From positions 1 to 64,000 of the forward strand of contig NZ_UXAV01000018.1 in NCBI RefSeq assembly GCF_900609045.1: a stretch of 64,000 nucleotides of DNA, in the 5' to 3' direction. Shown here one piece after another: positions 1-8,884 of this stretch. Every line of letters starts with the position of its first letter. Positions within the stretch are counted from its first letter, which is position 1. A program made the translations under genes and the position numbers. Origin of the DNA: Filibacter tadaridae. GTDB lineage: Bacteria > Bacillota > Bacilli > Bacillales_A > Planococcaceae. A model generated the notes under the pieces. It searched no databases, was not told where the DNA came from, and saw nothing but the letters and a program-made list of their open reading frames with translations.

Positions 1-20
1 GGATCAAACTCTCCATAATA
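1..20 (-). rRNA. 16S rRNA, 5' end only
   Basis: Read on the minus strand, the first bases give GGAGAGTTTGATCC, the conserved start of bacterial 16S rRNA. The rest of the gene lies outside the window. A short hairpin (arms 26-32 and 36-42) sits just upstream in the leader. The rRNA follows five tRNA genes on the same strand. Confidence 0.93.
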
Positions 21-186
21 GAAGAAAATGAGTAGCTCATTTCTTGCTGGCATTAATTAAAAGAATATATTTCAATCCTTCGTTAATGACAATTTTTATC
101 TCTTTGCTCCGACGTAAGTCGGTTACTCAGAAATGTTTTGCTCGAGCACACTTAACACTCTCGCTGTGTTTCATTGACGTTTTGCT

Positions 187-203
187 GTTCAGTTTTCAAG
201 GTT
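187..203 (-). promoter_or_regulatory. boxA-like antitermination element in rrn leader
   Basis: The minus strand reads CCTTGAAAACTGAAC, resembling the boxA-like leader sequence (CTTTGAAAACT) of Bacillus rRNA operons that recruits Nus factors. It lies between the rrn promoter and the 16S start, as expected. Assignment is by resemblance only. Confidence 0.5.
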
Positions 204-237
204 CATTTACTTTCGTTGTCTTAACGAGAGCTTTATC

Positions 238-266
238 AGTATAACATTTAGTTGTTTTAGTGTCAA
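238..266 (-). promoter_or_regulatory. rRNA operon sigma-A promoter
   Basis: On the minus strand TTGACA (261-266) is followed after exactly 17 nt by TATACT (238-243). This near-consensus sigma-A promoter lies about 220 bp upstream of 16S rRNA, between tRNA-Gly and the rRNA gene. The rRNA can therefore be transcribed independently of the upstream tRNA promoter. Confidence 0.88.
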
Positions 267-311
267 CAACTATTTCGAAACTATTTTCAGATGATAATCA
301 TCTAAATGGTA

Positions 312-385
312 TGGAGCGGGTGAAGGGAATCGAACCCTCATCATCAGCTTGGAAGGCTGAGGTTTTACCACTAAACTACACCCGC
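312..385 (-). tRNA. tRNA-Gly (TCC)
   Basis: The minus strand folds as a 74-nt cloverleaf with acceptor arms GCGGGTG/CACCCGC and an encoded CCA (312-314). The anticodon loop CTTCCAA gives anticodon TCC. It is the last tRNA before the 16S gene. Confidence 0.95.
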
Positions 386-439
386 ATTATAAGTTTGAAT
401 TTCTATCAATTGCCTCTTTATTTATAAGAGGAAATGTAA

Positions 440-526
<87 letters not shown>

Positions 527-598
527 ATTGTTATAGCGACAAGCTTTATTATACACCTTTATATTAATTTGTCAATAACTTATTTTCAAAGTAATAAA

Positions 599-674
599 TG
601 GTGAGCCATGCAGGATTCGAACCTGCGACCCTCTGATTAAAAGTCAGATGCTCTACCAACTGAGCTAATGGCTC
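599..674 (-). tRNA. tRNA-Lys (TTT)
   Basis: A 76-nt cloverleaf on the minus strand with acceptor GAGCCAT, loop CTTTTAA (anticodon TTT), T-loop TTCGAAT and encoded CCA (599-601). Confidence 0.95.
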
Positions 675-756
675 TCTATTATATAGAAGAAGTAATCCGC
701 GAAATCTTAGAACCGGGATACCCTTCCTTTGCTCCAAGCGCTTCGCGCATGTCGCA

Positions 757-790
757 AAACTTTTCGAATGCTTTAGCATTCTAAAAGTTT
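757..790 (-). repeat. 15-bp inverted repeat between tRNA-Lys and tRNA-Gln
   Basis: Arms 757-771 and 776-790 are complementary with one mismatch (position 765) around a 4-nt TTTA loop. The hairpin touches the CCA end of tRNA-Gln, in the longest spacer of the cluster (115 bp). It could be a processing signal or an attenuator inside the tRNA transcript. The T-run expected of a strong terminator is only four T. Confidence 0.6.
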
Positions 791-863
791 GGCTGGGGTA
801 GCTGGATTCGAACCAACGATGACGGAGTCAAAGTCCGTTGCCTTACCGCTTGGCTATACCCCA
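790..863 (-). tRNA. tRNA-Gln (TTG)
   Basis: Minus-strand cloverleaf starting TGGGGTA with encoded CCA (790-792). The stem ACGGA/TCCGT encloses loop CTTTGAC, giving anticodon TTG. Confidence 0.95.
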
Positions 864-935
864 TTAATAATGGATGCAAACACATTGTTGTTAGTATGGC
901 ACTTATTAACTCCTGCTATACTAACTTAATTATAA

Positions 936-1010
936 TGGTGACCCCTACGGGATTCGAACCCGTGATACCGCCGTGAAAGGGCGGTGTCTTAACCGCTTGA
1001 CCAAGGGGCC
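936..1010 (-). tRNA. tRNA-Glu (TTC)
   Basis: Minus-strand cloverleaf with acceptor GGCCCCT/AGGGGTC and encoded CCA (936-938). The stem CCGCC/GGCGG encloses loop CTTTCAC, giving anticodon TTC. It is the first tRNA downstream of the promoter at 1087-1115. Confidence 0.95.
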
Positions 1011-1086
1011 GTTAATTCAATTATGTCGCTTCAGATAACCGCTAGCTTTTCGAAGCTGTTTAGTTATTTCCTAACCGACTTTTTCT

Positions 1087-1115
1087 ATTATAGACAGGTC
1101 TAATCGTTTCGTCAA
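1087..1115 (-). promoter_or_regulatory. tRNA cluster sigma-A promoter
   Basis: On the minus strand TTGACG (1110-1115) is separated by 17 nt from a perfect TATAAT (1087-1092). It lies just upstream of tRNA-Glu and downstream of the sprT terminator, so it should drive the Glu-Gln-Lys-Leu-Gly cluster. Confidence 0.88.
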
Positions 1116-1142
1116 CACTTTTTATCATTTAATTTTAAAAAG

Positions 1143-1187
1143 GTATTAAAAAAGCGTTAGGAAACCCATAAGTGACCTAACGCTTTT
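1143..1187 (-). terminator. Terminator after sprT
   Basis: A 12-bp stem (1150-1161 with 1176-1187, AAAAGCGTTAGG) is followed on the minus strand by a T-run. It lies directly after the sprT stop and before the tRNA promoter. Confidence 0.85.
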
Positions 1188-1192
1188 CGTTA

Positions 1193-1654
1193 TTACTCCA
1201 TAGATTGCATGTCCATAATTGTCCCTTTGCATTTACCGCATCTGTATTTCCGGACATCCATTCTTCTTTTACGCTTGTACTGTAATTCGCAAGATGTGCA
1301 TTGATATAGGTGATAGATAGACGGCTTTTGATTTTGTTTGCCGAGCGGGTTACAGAATCTTGGCGAGCATGTCTCTTTGAGTAACGTTTTAAAGTCTGCA
1401 TCACGATGGCGGTAGCCCTTTCCTTCTATATGAAGGAGGTAATGACATAGTTCGTGCTTAATGACTCCAATCAATTCATCCATACCATGGATTTGAGAGA
1501 CAAGTGGATTGATTTCAATTGAGTGATCCGAAAGCATATAGCGACCACCTGTTGTTCGTAGCCTTCCATTGAATCGAGCTTTATATATGAAAGGCTTTCC
1601 AAATACATCCATAGAAATATTCTCAATCAGTTGTTGTAGGTCTTGATCTGTCAT
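1193..1654 (-). CDS. sprT: SprT-like zinc metalloprotease-family protein
   Basis: A 153-residue protein of the SprT family (YdcK in B. subtilis). It has a zinc-binding HELCH motif at residues 67-71 and a C-terminal zinc ribbon with cysteine pairs at 119/122 and 139/142. The family resembles the protease domain of eukaryotic Spartan, but the bacterial role is unproven. The ATG start begins MTDQDLQQL and lies 26 bp after the tex stop, so the two are probably co-transcribed and end at the terminator at 1143-1187. The position between tex and a tRNA cluster matches B. subtilis. Confidence 0.9.
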   Translation of the reverse strand: MTDQDLQQLIENISMDVFGKPFIYKARFNGRLRTTGGRYMLSDHSIEINPLVSQIHGMDELIGVIKHELCHYLLHIEGKGYRHRDADFKTLLKETCSPRFCNPLGKQNQKPSIYHLYQCTSCELQYKRKRRMDVRKYRCGKCKGTIMDMQSME

Positions 1655-1680
1655 TACTTAATCACCTCTGAGGCAGGTTT

Positions 1681-3840
1681 TTAGTTTGCGGATGGAGGAA
1701 GCATTGTTAACGAAATCCTTCCTTTCGCCTTATCCACACTATCCACCCAAACTGTAACGATATCTCCCGATGAGACGACATCTAAAGGATGTTTAACAAA
1801 TCCTTTTTTCAATTTCGAAATATGAACAAGTCCGTCCTCATGTACGCCGATATCGATAAATGCACCGAAATCAACGACATTGCGCACAGTCCCTTGCATT
1901 TCAAGTCCTTGGTAGAGGTCTTTCATGTCAAGCACATCAGCTTTCAATAATGGTTGTGGAAAGTCATCGCGCGGATCTCGGTTGGGTCTTTGCAAAGTTT
2001 CTATAATATCTTTAAGTGTAACTTCACCGACATTAAGCCTTTCCGCCAACATTTTACTGTCCAGCGTCGATAAGGCTTCTGCTGTTTCTTTCTTACCAAG
2101 CGACTTCTTAGTTGTTCCAGCTTCTTTTAATATTTGCTCCGCTAGCGCGTAACTTTCAGGGTGAATACCTGTCGCGTCAAATGGATCCACTGCTTCAGGC
2201 ACGCGAAGAAAGCCGATTGCTTGTTCATATGTCTTTGCGCCAAGACGGGGCACTTTCTTCAATTGTAACCGTTTCGTATAAAGTCCATTTTCTTCTCTAG
2301 ACTTCACGATGTTTTCTGCTACGGTTTTAGATAATCCGGCAACATATTGAAGGAGTGACGAAGATGCTGTATTAACATTGACTCCAACACGGTTAACCGC
2401 AGTTTCAACAACGAAAGATAGAGATTCAGATAATCTTTTTTTCGCCACGTCATGTTGATATTGTCCGACTCCGACAGAACCGGGATCTATTTTAACCAAC
2501 TCCGACAACGGATCCTGCAACCGCCTAGCTATCGATACGGCACTACGTTGTTCGACTTGAAGGTCCGGAAACTCTTCTCGCGCTTGGGATGAAGCCGAAT
2601 AGACACTCGCCCCTGCTTCGTTGACGATTACATAGGAAACTCCCGGTTCCGCCTCTTTTAAGCAGTTGGCAACGAAAAGTTCCGATTCACGCGAAGCTGT
2701 TCCATTTCCAATTGCGATTATCGTAACTGAGTATTTTTTTAATATGTCTAAAATGATGCGTTTAGACTTTTCAACTTCAGGTCTTGGCTGATGTGGATAA
2801 ATCACGGCAATCTCAAGTAATTTCCCCGTTTCATCTACTACCGCCAATTTACAACCTGTCCGAAAAGCTGGGTCAAGTCCTAATACTACTCTACCTTTCA
2901 AAGGGGGCTGCAACAGAAGACTCTTCAAGTTTTCAGAGAACACATGAATCGCCTGTTCTTCCGCTTTTTCTGTTAACGCCGTTCGGACTTCTCTTTCAAT
3001 CGAAGGTGCTATCAACCTTTTGAAAGCATCTTCAATCGCTTCTTTTATTTGTGCTGCAGAGGACAGATGCGGTTTGCTGATCAATTCACGTTCAAGGCCC
3101 CCAATGATCCGGTCCACCGGGAAGGAAACTCCGATACGCAGTACTTCTTCTTTTTCACCACGGTTTAGTGCAAGTACACGGTGAGGTACAATCTTTTTCA
3201 AAGGCTCTTCATATTCATAGTAATTTTCGAAGACTTTACGTTCATCTTCTGCTCCTTTTCGAATAGTAGAGACAATCATTCCGTTTGACCATGTAAGTTT
3301 CCGGATATTTTCCCTGATTGTAGCGTCATCTGCAAAGCGCTCAGCTACGATGTCACGTGCTCCTGCTAATACATCCTCAACCGTCATCAAACCAACTTCT
3401 TCATTAACAAAAGGTTTAGCAAGTTCTTCAATCGCTGTCTCTGGGAATTCCAACAACTGATTCGCTAGTGGTTCAAGTCCACCTTCGATTGCAATCATTG
3501 CCCGCGTCCGTCTTTTCTGTTTATAAGGTCTGTATAAATCTTCTAGACGTTGTAGTACAGTTGCACTTTCAATAGACTTTTTAAGTTCGTCGTCAAGTTT
3601 TCCTTGTTCGTCAATAAGGCGCAACACTTCTTCCTTACGCTGTTCAAGCCCTTTTACATAACCGTAAGCATCTTCAATGGCTTTGATTTGTACTTCATCC
3701 AACGAACCGGTTTCCTCTTTACGATACCGCGCTATAAAAGGGACAGTATTCCCCTGATCTAAAAGGGCAATAACCTTCTCAGTCTGATTTACGCTAACTG
3801 TCGCTCTACCAGCCGTTGCCTCAACAATATACTTAGTCAA
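1681..3840 (-). CDS. tex: Tex family RNA-binding transcription accessory protein
   Basis: About 719 residues, a typical Tex length (YdcI in B. subtilis). It has the helical N-terminal Tex domain, a YqgF/RNase H-like middle domain (VVLGLDPAFRTGCK), helix-hairpin-helix segments, and a C-terminal S1 RNA-binding domain from about residue 640. The family binds nucleic acids and affects transcription; its exact role is unsettled. I prefer the TTG at 3840 because AAAGGGTGG lies 5 nt upstream. An upstream GTG at 3849 would overlap that ribosome site. It follows rsbX after a terminator and precedes sprT. Confidence 0.92.
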   Translation of the reverse strand: MTKYIVEATAGRATVSVNQTEKVIALLDQGNTVPFIARYRKEETGSLDEVQIKAIEDAYGYVKGLEQRKEEVLRLIDEQGKLDDELKKSIESATVLQRLEDLYRPYKQKRRTRAMIAIEGGLEPLANQLLEFPETAIEELAKPFVNEEVGLMTVEDVLAGARDIVAERFADDATIRENIRKLTWSNGMIVSTIRKGAEDERKVFENYYEYEEPLKKIVPHRVLALNRGEKEEVLRIGVSFPVDRIIGGLERELISKPHLSSAAQIKEAIEDAFKRLIAPSIEREVRTALTEKAEEQAIHVFSENLKSLLLQPPLKGRVVLGLDPAFRTGCKLAVVDETGKLLEIAVIYPHQPRPEVEKSKRIILDILKKYSVTIIAIGNGTASRESELFVANCLKEAEPGVSYVIVNEAGASVYSASSQAREEFPDLQVEQRSAVSIARRLQDPLSELVKIDPGSVGVGQYQHDVAKKRLSESLSFVVETAVNRVGVNVNTASSSLLQYVAGLSKTVAENIVKSREENGLYTKRLQLKKVPRLGAKTYEQAIGFLRVPEAVDPFDATGIHPESYALAEQILKEAGTTKKSLGKKETAEALSTLDSKMLAERLNVGEVTLKDIIETLQRPNRDPRDDFPQPLLKADVLDMKDLYQGLEMQGTVRNVVDFGAFIDIGVHEDGLVHISKLKKGFVKHPLDVVSSGDIVTVWVDSVDKAKGRISLTMLPPSAN

Positions 3841-3921
3841 TAAAACCACCCTTTCATCAATACCATCATTTTACCACATAGAAAAGTGAAAGTTGCCGTT
3901 TAGCCCCAAGCAGTAAAACGC

Positions 3922-3954
3922 AAAAAGCCCACTTCCTATTTACAGAAGAAGGCT
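3922..3954 (-). terminator. Terminator of the sigB operon
   Basis: On the minus strand a hairpin beginning AGCC and closing with GGCT (3926-3954) is followed by TTTTT. It overlaps the last codons of rsbX. Confidence 0.6.
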
Positions 3955-4536
3955 TCCCGCTATAAAGGTTGCGTCATCGCCATGTTCGATTGACTGCAAT
4001 ACATTTCGATATAAATCATAAGGTCCTCCACTTTCTTTCATTGCAGCTTTCGGACTTCGCACTACCACACCATCTGAATGAAGGAGGAATAAATCGCCCT
4101 TTTGGTACCCGTATTCCTGCGTTTTCATCTTTTGAGGTCTGCCGGACAAGTAGCCCATAACAGGGAGTGGATAGATCATCTTGCTACGATCTTGTAACAT
4201 ATAAAAACGAACATTACCTACACAACTATATTGGATTGTTTTCTTGTTATAATACACTTTTACAATCGCTACTGCGGCACCGCGTTTTTGCACCATATAC
4301 TCATTGCAGCGGCTGAGTAACTCGTCAATTGTTTCGTGATGATGTTCATCCAGTACTTTAGGTATGATTTGAGCAGATTGGCGGGCAATCGGACCATTGC
4401 CTAATCCGTCTGCGATTGCGAATAAAAAATAATCTTCCTCGGAACGAGTATAGTAGACATCTCCCGATTCCCGGTTTCCGTACTTAGCTTCTTGAAAGAC
4501 GTATGCTTCAACATGATCATTCAGTATAGATTCCAT
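3940..4536 (-). CDS. rsbX: RsbX, PP2C-type serine phosphatase of the stressosome
   Basis: A 198-residue single-domain PPM/SpoIIE-type phosphatase with the metal-binding motif FAIADGLGNG near residue 40 and LLHSDGVV near residue 155. In B. subtilis RsbX dephosphorylates RsbR and RsbS, resetting the stressosome after stress. It is the last gene of the sigB operon. Its ATG shares a base with the sigB stop, so translation is probably coupled. Confidence 0.93.
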   Translation of the reverse strand: MESILNDHVEAYVFQEAKYGNRESGDVYYTRSEEDYFLFAIADGLGNGPIARQSAQIIPKVLDEHHHETIDELLSRCNEYMVQKRGAAVAIVKVYYNKKTIQYSCVGNVRFYMLQDRSKMIYPLPVMGYLSGRPQKMKTQEYGYQKGDLFLLHSDGVVVRSPKAAMKESGGPYDLYRNVLQSIEHGDDATFIAGSLLL

Positions 4537-5321
4537 TAGGTTGCACCACCAGCCGCCAAAATGGCTTCTTGTAATTTTTTAATCGCTTTACGTTGAAGCC
4601 TTGAAACATGCATTTGTGAAATTCCAATACGTTCCCCAGCCTCTTTCTGGCTTAACTGTTCAATATATGTATACTGGATAATTTGTTTTTCACGTTCAGA
4701 TAGCACGTCAAGTGCATTCGCGACTAACATACGCTGATCTGTTCTTTCATAGCCCTCATCAGCTTCTCCGATAATATCGAACAGCGTCATTGTGCCACCC
4801 TCGGAATCAGCCTCGAGTGCATGATCCATTGAAAGTGCATGATAACTTCTACCCATTTCCATTGTTTCGAGAATCAATTCTTCGTCCACGTCCAAGTATT
4901 CAGCGATTTCACCGACAAGAGGTGAGCGTTGCATTTCAGTCGTTAGTGTCTCGACTGCCATCTTGATTTTAGGTCCGAGTTCTTTAATACGACGCGGTAC
5001 ATGGACAGCCCATGTTTTGTCACGCAAAAATCTTTTGATTTCCCCGATAATTGTCGGAACCGCAAACGCTTCGAAACTACGTCCGAATTCAGGGTTATAG
5101 CGACGTATTGCACCTAGAAGTCCAAGCATACCTACTTGAGCAATATCTTCGTGATGCGGCTTCCCATTTGAGTATTTACGTGCAATCGATTGTACAAGGC
5201 GTTCATAATGCAAAACAAGATTGGTTTGTGCTTCATCGTCATTTGTTTCTTGATATTGTTGAATCCAGATGAGAACCTGTTCTTTTGTTCCGGATTCACG
5301 AGGAGATTGTTCGTTCGACAT
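4536..5321 (-). CDS. sigB: General stress sigma factor sigma-B
   Basis: A sigma-70 family group 3 factor of about 261 residues with regions 2 to 4. Region 2 includes EDIAQVGMLGLLGAIRRY, and the region 4 helix-turn-helix reads SQKEAGERIGISQMHVSRL. It directs RNA polymerase to general stress promoters and is held inactive by RsbW. The second ATG (5321) is chosen because GGGGGG lies 6 nt before it; the first (5327) directly abuts that run. It overlaps the rsbW 3' end by about 26 bp, as usual for anti-sigma/sigma pairs. Confidence 0.96.
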   Translation of the reverse strand: MSNEQSPRESGTKEQVLIWIQQYQETNDDEAQTNLVLHYERLVQSIARKYSNGKPHHEDIAQVGMLGLLGAIRRYNPEFGRSFEAFAVPTIIGEIKRFLRDKTWAVHVPRRIKELGPKIKMAVETLTTEMQRSPLVGEIAEYLDVDEELILETMEMGRSYHALSMDHALEADSEGGTMTLFDIIGEADEGYERTDQRMLVANALDVLSEREKQIIQYTYIEQLSQKEAGERIGISQMHVSRLQRKAIKKLQEAILAAGGAT

Positions 5322-5772
5322 CCTCATCCCCCCGCTCTCCGCCGAGATACTTGGTCATAAAGACTGTGACACCCTCCTCATGATGCACTTTCACGTCATC
5401 CATGAGTGTTTCCATTAGGTAAAGACCAAGGCCACCCTCCCGCAAAAACTGTACTTCTTCCTTTTCGTTATACGGGCCAACAAGTTTCTTCGTTTCTTCG
5501 AAATTAAAACTCTTGCCGCGGTCCGCGACCATAATCTCTAATTTTTCTTCATAAAGAGCGCAACCTACTACGACTTCGCCTTCTTCATCATCTTTATAGG
5601 CGTGCTGAACTGCGTTCGTAATCGCTTCACTGGAAGCAATTTTCAGATCTTCGATTTCATCGTATGTAAAGCCTAGACGACTCGCAAGTCCCGAAATCGT
5701 AAGACGGGCAACCCCGATGTACTGTGCTTTGGCAGGAACCCTTATTTCAATATAATCATACGGTTGCATCAT
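5296..5772 (-). CDS. rsbW: RsbW, anti-sigma-B factor and serine kinase
   Basis: A GHKL-fold kinase of about 158 residues with N-box SSEAITNAVQHAY and G1-like box VADRGKSF. It binds sigma-B to silence it and phosphorylates RsbV. The start at ATG-ATG (5772/5769) follows GTGGGG. Longer readings upstream into rsbV lack a ribosome site. The start lies within the end of rsbV and the end lies within sigB, indicating tight translational coupling of the partner-switch proteins. Confidence 0.95.
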   Translation of the reverse strand: MMQPYDYIEIRVPAKAQYIGVARLTISGLASRLGFTYDEIEDLKIASSEAITNAVQHAYKDDEEGEVVVGCALYEEKLEIMVADRGKSFNFEETKKLVGPYNEKEEVQFLREGGLGLYLMETLMDDVKVHHEEGVTVFMTKYLGGERGDEDVERTISS

Positions 5773-6097
5773 GGTCCCCACTTTCTTCCACTTCAATATC
5801 CATAACTTCGCCAAGTCCTGTTATTTCGAAAAGACGTTTCAAACGTGCATTCACGCCAACAATTTTCACGTGTCCACCCTTTGCTTTCACAGCTTTATAA
5901 AATCCGACAAAAACGCCAAGGCCTGTACTATCCATATATCCGACTTCCGACAAATCCAATTCTATTTGCATTCCCTCAACATCTTCTGATTTAGCGAGCC
6001 GTTCTTTTAATAACGGAGCAGTAAATGCGTCTATTTCACCAACTATTTTAAAACGCTGAACACTATTCTCTTCCAACAATTCTATTTGCAAATTCAT
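5756..6097 (-). CDS. rsbV: RsbV, anti-anti-sigma factor (STAS)
   Basis: A 113-residue STAS protein starting MNLQIELLEE after GGGGTGG. The phospho-acceptor serine is in YMDSTGLGVFVG. Unphosphorylated RsbV captures RsbW and releases sigma-B; RsbU phosphatase regenerates it. It is the first gene behind the internal sigma-B promoter (6144-6168), so rsbV-rsbW-sigB-rsbX is positively autoregulated. Confidence 0.95.
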   Translation of the reverse strand: MNLQIELLEENSVQRFKIVGEIDAFTAPLLKERLAKSEDVEGMQIELDLSEVGYMDSTGLGVFVGFYKAVKAKGGHVKIVGVNARLKRLFEITGLGEVMDIEVEESGDHDATV

Positions 6098-6143
6098 TTT
6101 TCCACCCCGAGTTTCTCTATTTTTAAAAAGACATACTAGCAAT

Positions 6144-6168
6144 TTACCCTTTACTACGAGATTTAAAC
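6144..6168 (-). promoter_or_regulatory. Sigma-B promoter before rsbV
   Basis: The minus strand shows GTTTAA (6163-6168), 13 nt, then GGGTAA (6144-6149), matching the sigma-B consensus GTTTAA-N12/14-GGGTAT. The -35 overlaps the rsbU stop codon. The position between rsbU and rsbV equals that of the autoregulatory promoter in B. subtilis. Confidence 0.9.
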
Positions 6169-7176
6169 CTTTTCAATCTCTTTTTTAAATATGACAAGTG
6201 TGAAATCATCTCTTAATTCATAGTTCTGTAACTGATTCAACTTACTAAATACCGTATCCGCTATCGACTGAGCGGATTCATCTTTTACTTCCATAAGCAG
6301 TGATTTTATCTTTTCCTCATTTATGAATCCTGTTTCTGTTCTGATTTCCGTTACGCCATCGGTCATCATCGCGATAAAGTCTCCAGCCTCCAGCACGACA
6401 GACTTTTCCTCATATACGACATCTTGTTGCACACCTAGAAGAAGTCCCTTTGCATCCAGCTCTATAAAGTCTCCAAGGGATGCTTTGTATAGAAGTGCAG
6501 GTTCATGACCAGCTGAAGCGTAAGAAAAACTCGAATCGTCCGCATTGTATTTTCCGTAGAACATGGAAATAAACATCGAATCATCGACACTTTTTTCAAC
6601 AATCCGGTTAATAACATCAAGAACATGATAGGGATTTGTGTTCTCATTTTGCAAACTATCCATCCCGAACTTAATCATCGACATACACAGCGCCGCCGGT
6701 ATCCCTTTACCAATCACATCGGCAACTGCAACGCAAGCTTCGTTGCGATTATCATTCAAAAAGTATATATAATCGCCACTCATTTGCTTTGCAGGCTCCG
6801 TTAAGAAACCAATATCCAGCCCTTTAAAATCCGGAATTTTCGTTTTCAACAATGTACTCTGTACCTTCGTCGCTAAAACCATTTCCATTTGCATTTCTTC
6901 TTGTTTCTGAATAAGACTTTGATGCTCTCTAAGCGCAAGTCCATAATGAATCATCATTTCTATCAAAAAGTCAAATGAATGCGCGACCTGATCCTGCATT
7001 TCCGGAAATACATCCGTAAGTGCATTTTTATGGATGCTGATGACATCCTCAGGGGGAATCTCCTTCTCAATGAACTTCCTGCTAATTTGTTGTCCTAGAT
7101 AGAGGTCCTCTTCACTTTGGCTATCAATATATTGTTTCAATAGTTCCTTATATTGCTTTCCAACTTCCAGTGGCAT
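6163..7176 (-). CDS. rsbU: RsbU, PP2C phosphatase of RsbV-P
   Basis: A 337-residue protein (B. subtilis RsbU is about 335). It has an N-terminal RsbT-binding helical domain (about 1-85), a linker coiled coil, and a C-terminal PPM/SpoIIE phosphatase domain. Metal-binding motifs are SGDYIYF, VADVIGKG and MMTDGVTE. When bound by RsbT it dephosphorylates RsbV. The start follows GGAAGGG. It lies 20 bp after rsbT. Confidence 0.95.
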   Translation of the reverse strand: MPLEVGKQYKELLKQYIDSQSEEDLYLGQQISRKFIEKEIPPEDVISIHKNALTDVFPEMQDQVAHSFDFLIEMMIHYGLALREHQSLIQKQEEMQMEMVLATKVQSTLLKTKIPDFKGLDIGFLTEPAKQMSGDYIYFLNDNRNEACVAVADVIGKGIPAALCMSMIKFGMDSLQNENTNPYHVLDVINRIVEKSVDDSMFISMFYGKYNADDSSFSYASAGHEPALLYKASLGDFIELDAKGLLLGVQQDVVYEEKSVVLEAGDFIAMMTDGVTEIRTETGFINEEKIKSLLMEVKDESAQSIADTVFSKLNQLQNYELRDDFTLVIFKKEIEKV

Positions 7177-7196
7177 CTACATCAACCCTTCCTACC

Positions 7197-7598
7197 TTAT
7201 CGCAACCATTTCGTAGCTGTGATTGTCGTTCCAACACCAGGTTCCGTATCTACCTTGAACCCATCCATCAACCTTTTTACACCAGGCATTCCCGCTCCAA
7301 GACCGCCCGAAGTTGAATAGCCGTCTTCCATCACTTTACGCATATCCTGGATTCCCGGACCTTCGTCAGAAGCAATAATCCTTATTCCATGCAACCCATT
7401 TTCAGAAAGACGTTCGATTTCTAGTCTGCCCTTTCCGGCATATAAGTATATATTACGGGCTAACTCGCTAATTGCCGTCGTAATACGCGCTTGGTCGACT
7501 GTTCCAAATCCGGAGTTTTTTGCTTCATTCCGGCCAAGTTGCCGTGCAGCGACAATGTCCCATTCCGTGTATATATCTACAAAAGACCGGTACTCCAT
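7197..7598 (-). CDS. rsbT: RsbT, switch kinase of the stressosome
   Basis: A GHKL kinase of 133 residues, identical in length to B. subtilis RsbT. It has N-box AISELARNIYLYAG and G1/G2 boxes ASDEGPGI and GGLGAGMPG. It is sequestered by RsbR/RsbS. On stress it phosphorylates them, leaves the stressosome and activates RsbU. It follows rsbS by 2 bp. Confidence 0.95.
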   Translation of the reverse strand: MEYRSFVDIYTEWDIVAARQLGRNEAKNSGFGTVDQARITTAISELARNIYLYAGKGRLEIERLSENGLHGIRIIASDEGPGIQDMRKVMEDGYSTSGGLGAGMPGVKRLMDGFKVDTEPGVGTTITATKWLR

Positions 7599-7600
7599 AC

Positions 7601-7966
7601 TTAGGCCTCCAACTCTTTTTGAAGTTTATCCAATCCGTTTTCAAGATCTAATGCCGTTAGTACGTCTTCCAGACGAATACCAAGCTCAATAAGGGTAATT
7701 GCAACGGCAGGTTGGATTCCTGTAATTACGACCTTCGCTCCCATCAAACCTGACATACTAATTACATCACCCAGCACTTTAGCAATGAAAGAATCGATAA
7801 AATCGATGGGTGTCAAATCGATGACAATGCCCCTCGCCGTCGTTTCGTGCATTTTATTCAACAGGTCTTCTTGAAATTGAAGAGCTGTTTTGTCGTCAAG
7901 CTCCCATTGAATAGATACGATTAGTGTGTCGTTCAGTTTTAAAATTGGAATTCGCATGTTCATCAT
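7601..7966 (-). CDS. rsbS: RsbS, stressosome STAS scaffold
   Basis: A 121-residue single STAS domain. The RsbT phosphorylation site is the serine in DFIDSFIAK. It forms the stressosome core with RsbR and holds RsbT. The start codon lies at the rsbR stop (7966). The start could be the first, second or third of the clustered methionines MMNM. Confidence 0.94.
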   Translation of the reverse strand: MMNMRIPILKLNDTLIVSIQWELDDKTALQFQEDLLNKMHETTARGIVIDLTPIDFIDSFIAKVLGDVISMSGLMGAKVVITGIQPAVAITLIELGIRLEDVLTALDLENGLDKLQKELEA

Positions 7967-8790
7967 TACTTAACCTCCACTATTGTTCGGTTTGTCAGCT
8001 CCAATGCTTCCTTCATACCTTTTTGTAATGTACTAGTTGTTGTGAAGTCCTGAAGATTAATACCTAACGCAACAATTGTTTGCGCGATTTCTGGGCGGAT
8101 TCCTACAAGCATACATTTCGATCCGACGAGTCGCACCGCATCTGCCGCCTGTATAATATGATGTGCAACCATCGTATCTACAACCGGAACACCTGTAATA
8201 TCCAGTAGCACAACTTCCGCACGTTGTTTCACAACGCCTTCAAGTAAATTTTCCATAATCAATTTAGCTCGTTCCGTGTCGATTGTTCCCACAAGCGGCA
8301 TGACTGAGATCTTTTCAAAAACTGGAATAAGTGATGCGGAAAGTTCTTGTAAAGCAATTTTTTGCAAATTCACCGTACGTTCCCACTCAACAGAATAGGC
8401 TTCGATAATGGTTTCACGAAGCGGCGAAATCCAATTCGCGAACGTTCCGTGAAACAGGCGCACATTATCGTGGTGAATAATCTCTTTTTCTTCCAATAAG
8501 TCAAAAGTGATATTCGAGAAATTATCAATCGCTTTATTTACAAATTTGATGGACCAGCCGAAGCGAACGACTTTACTGGCAAAATCAGTTAGCTTTTCAG
8601 CATTAATTATGTTATTTTCTGCAATATTTGTAGTCATTAGTTCTGCAAATTCTCTACTTGTTTTTTCAACAAGATTTTCAGGCATGAAGTGGAAGAACCG
8701 TTCACCTTTCTCGTTCTTCATCATCGCTTGCCATTTTTCTATAATCTCGTCCATATTCTCATTTATACACTTTATCATCTGCTTATTCAT
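7966..8790 (-). CDS. rsbR: RsbR, stressosome co-antagonist
   Basis: About 274 residues from [13 protein letters not shown], the same length as B. subtilis RsbRA. The N-terminal part is a non-heme globin-like sensor domain and the C-terminal part (from about 160) is a STAS domain. Threonines equivalent to the RsbT target sites sit in VVDTMVAH and [13 protein letters not shown] lies 5 nt before the chosen ATG; longer in-frame starts lack spacing. It is the first gene of the operon and is separated from ndoA by a terminator. Confidence 0.94.
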   Translation of the reverse strand: MNKQMIKCINENMDEIIEKWQAMMKNEKGERFFHFMPENLVEKTSREFAELMTTNIAENNIINAEKLTDFASKVVRFGWSIKFVNKAIDNFSNITFDLLEEKEIIHHDNVRLFHGTFANWISPLRETIIEAYSVEWERTVNLQKIALQELSASLIPVFEKISVMPLVGTIDTERAKLIMENLLEGVVKQRAEVVLLDITGVPVVDTMVAHHIIQAADAVRLVGSKCMLVGIRPEIAQTIVALGINLQDFTTTSTLQKGMKEALELTNRTIVEVK

Positions 8791-8884
8791 AACCGCTCCA
8801 ATAAGCCTCCTTTTAATGTGAAAAATACTCATATTTCTATTGTAACTAAAAACACCTTGTAAAACACTTTTTTTGTCGCACGAT

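Noticed and set aside
564-779. 71-codon minus-strand frame
   Set aside because: It covers tRNA-Lys and its spacer; composition is that of tRNA sequence.
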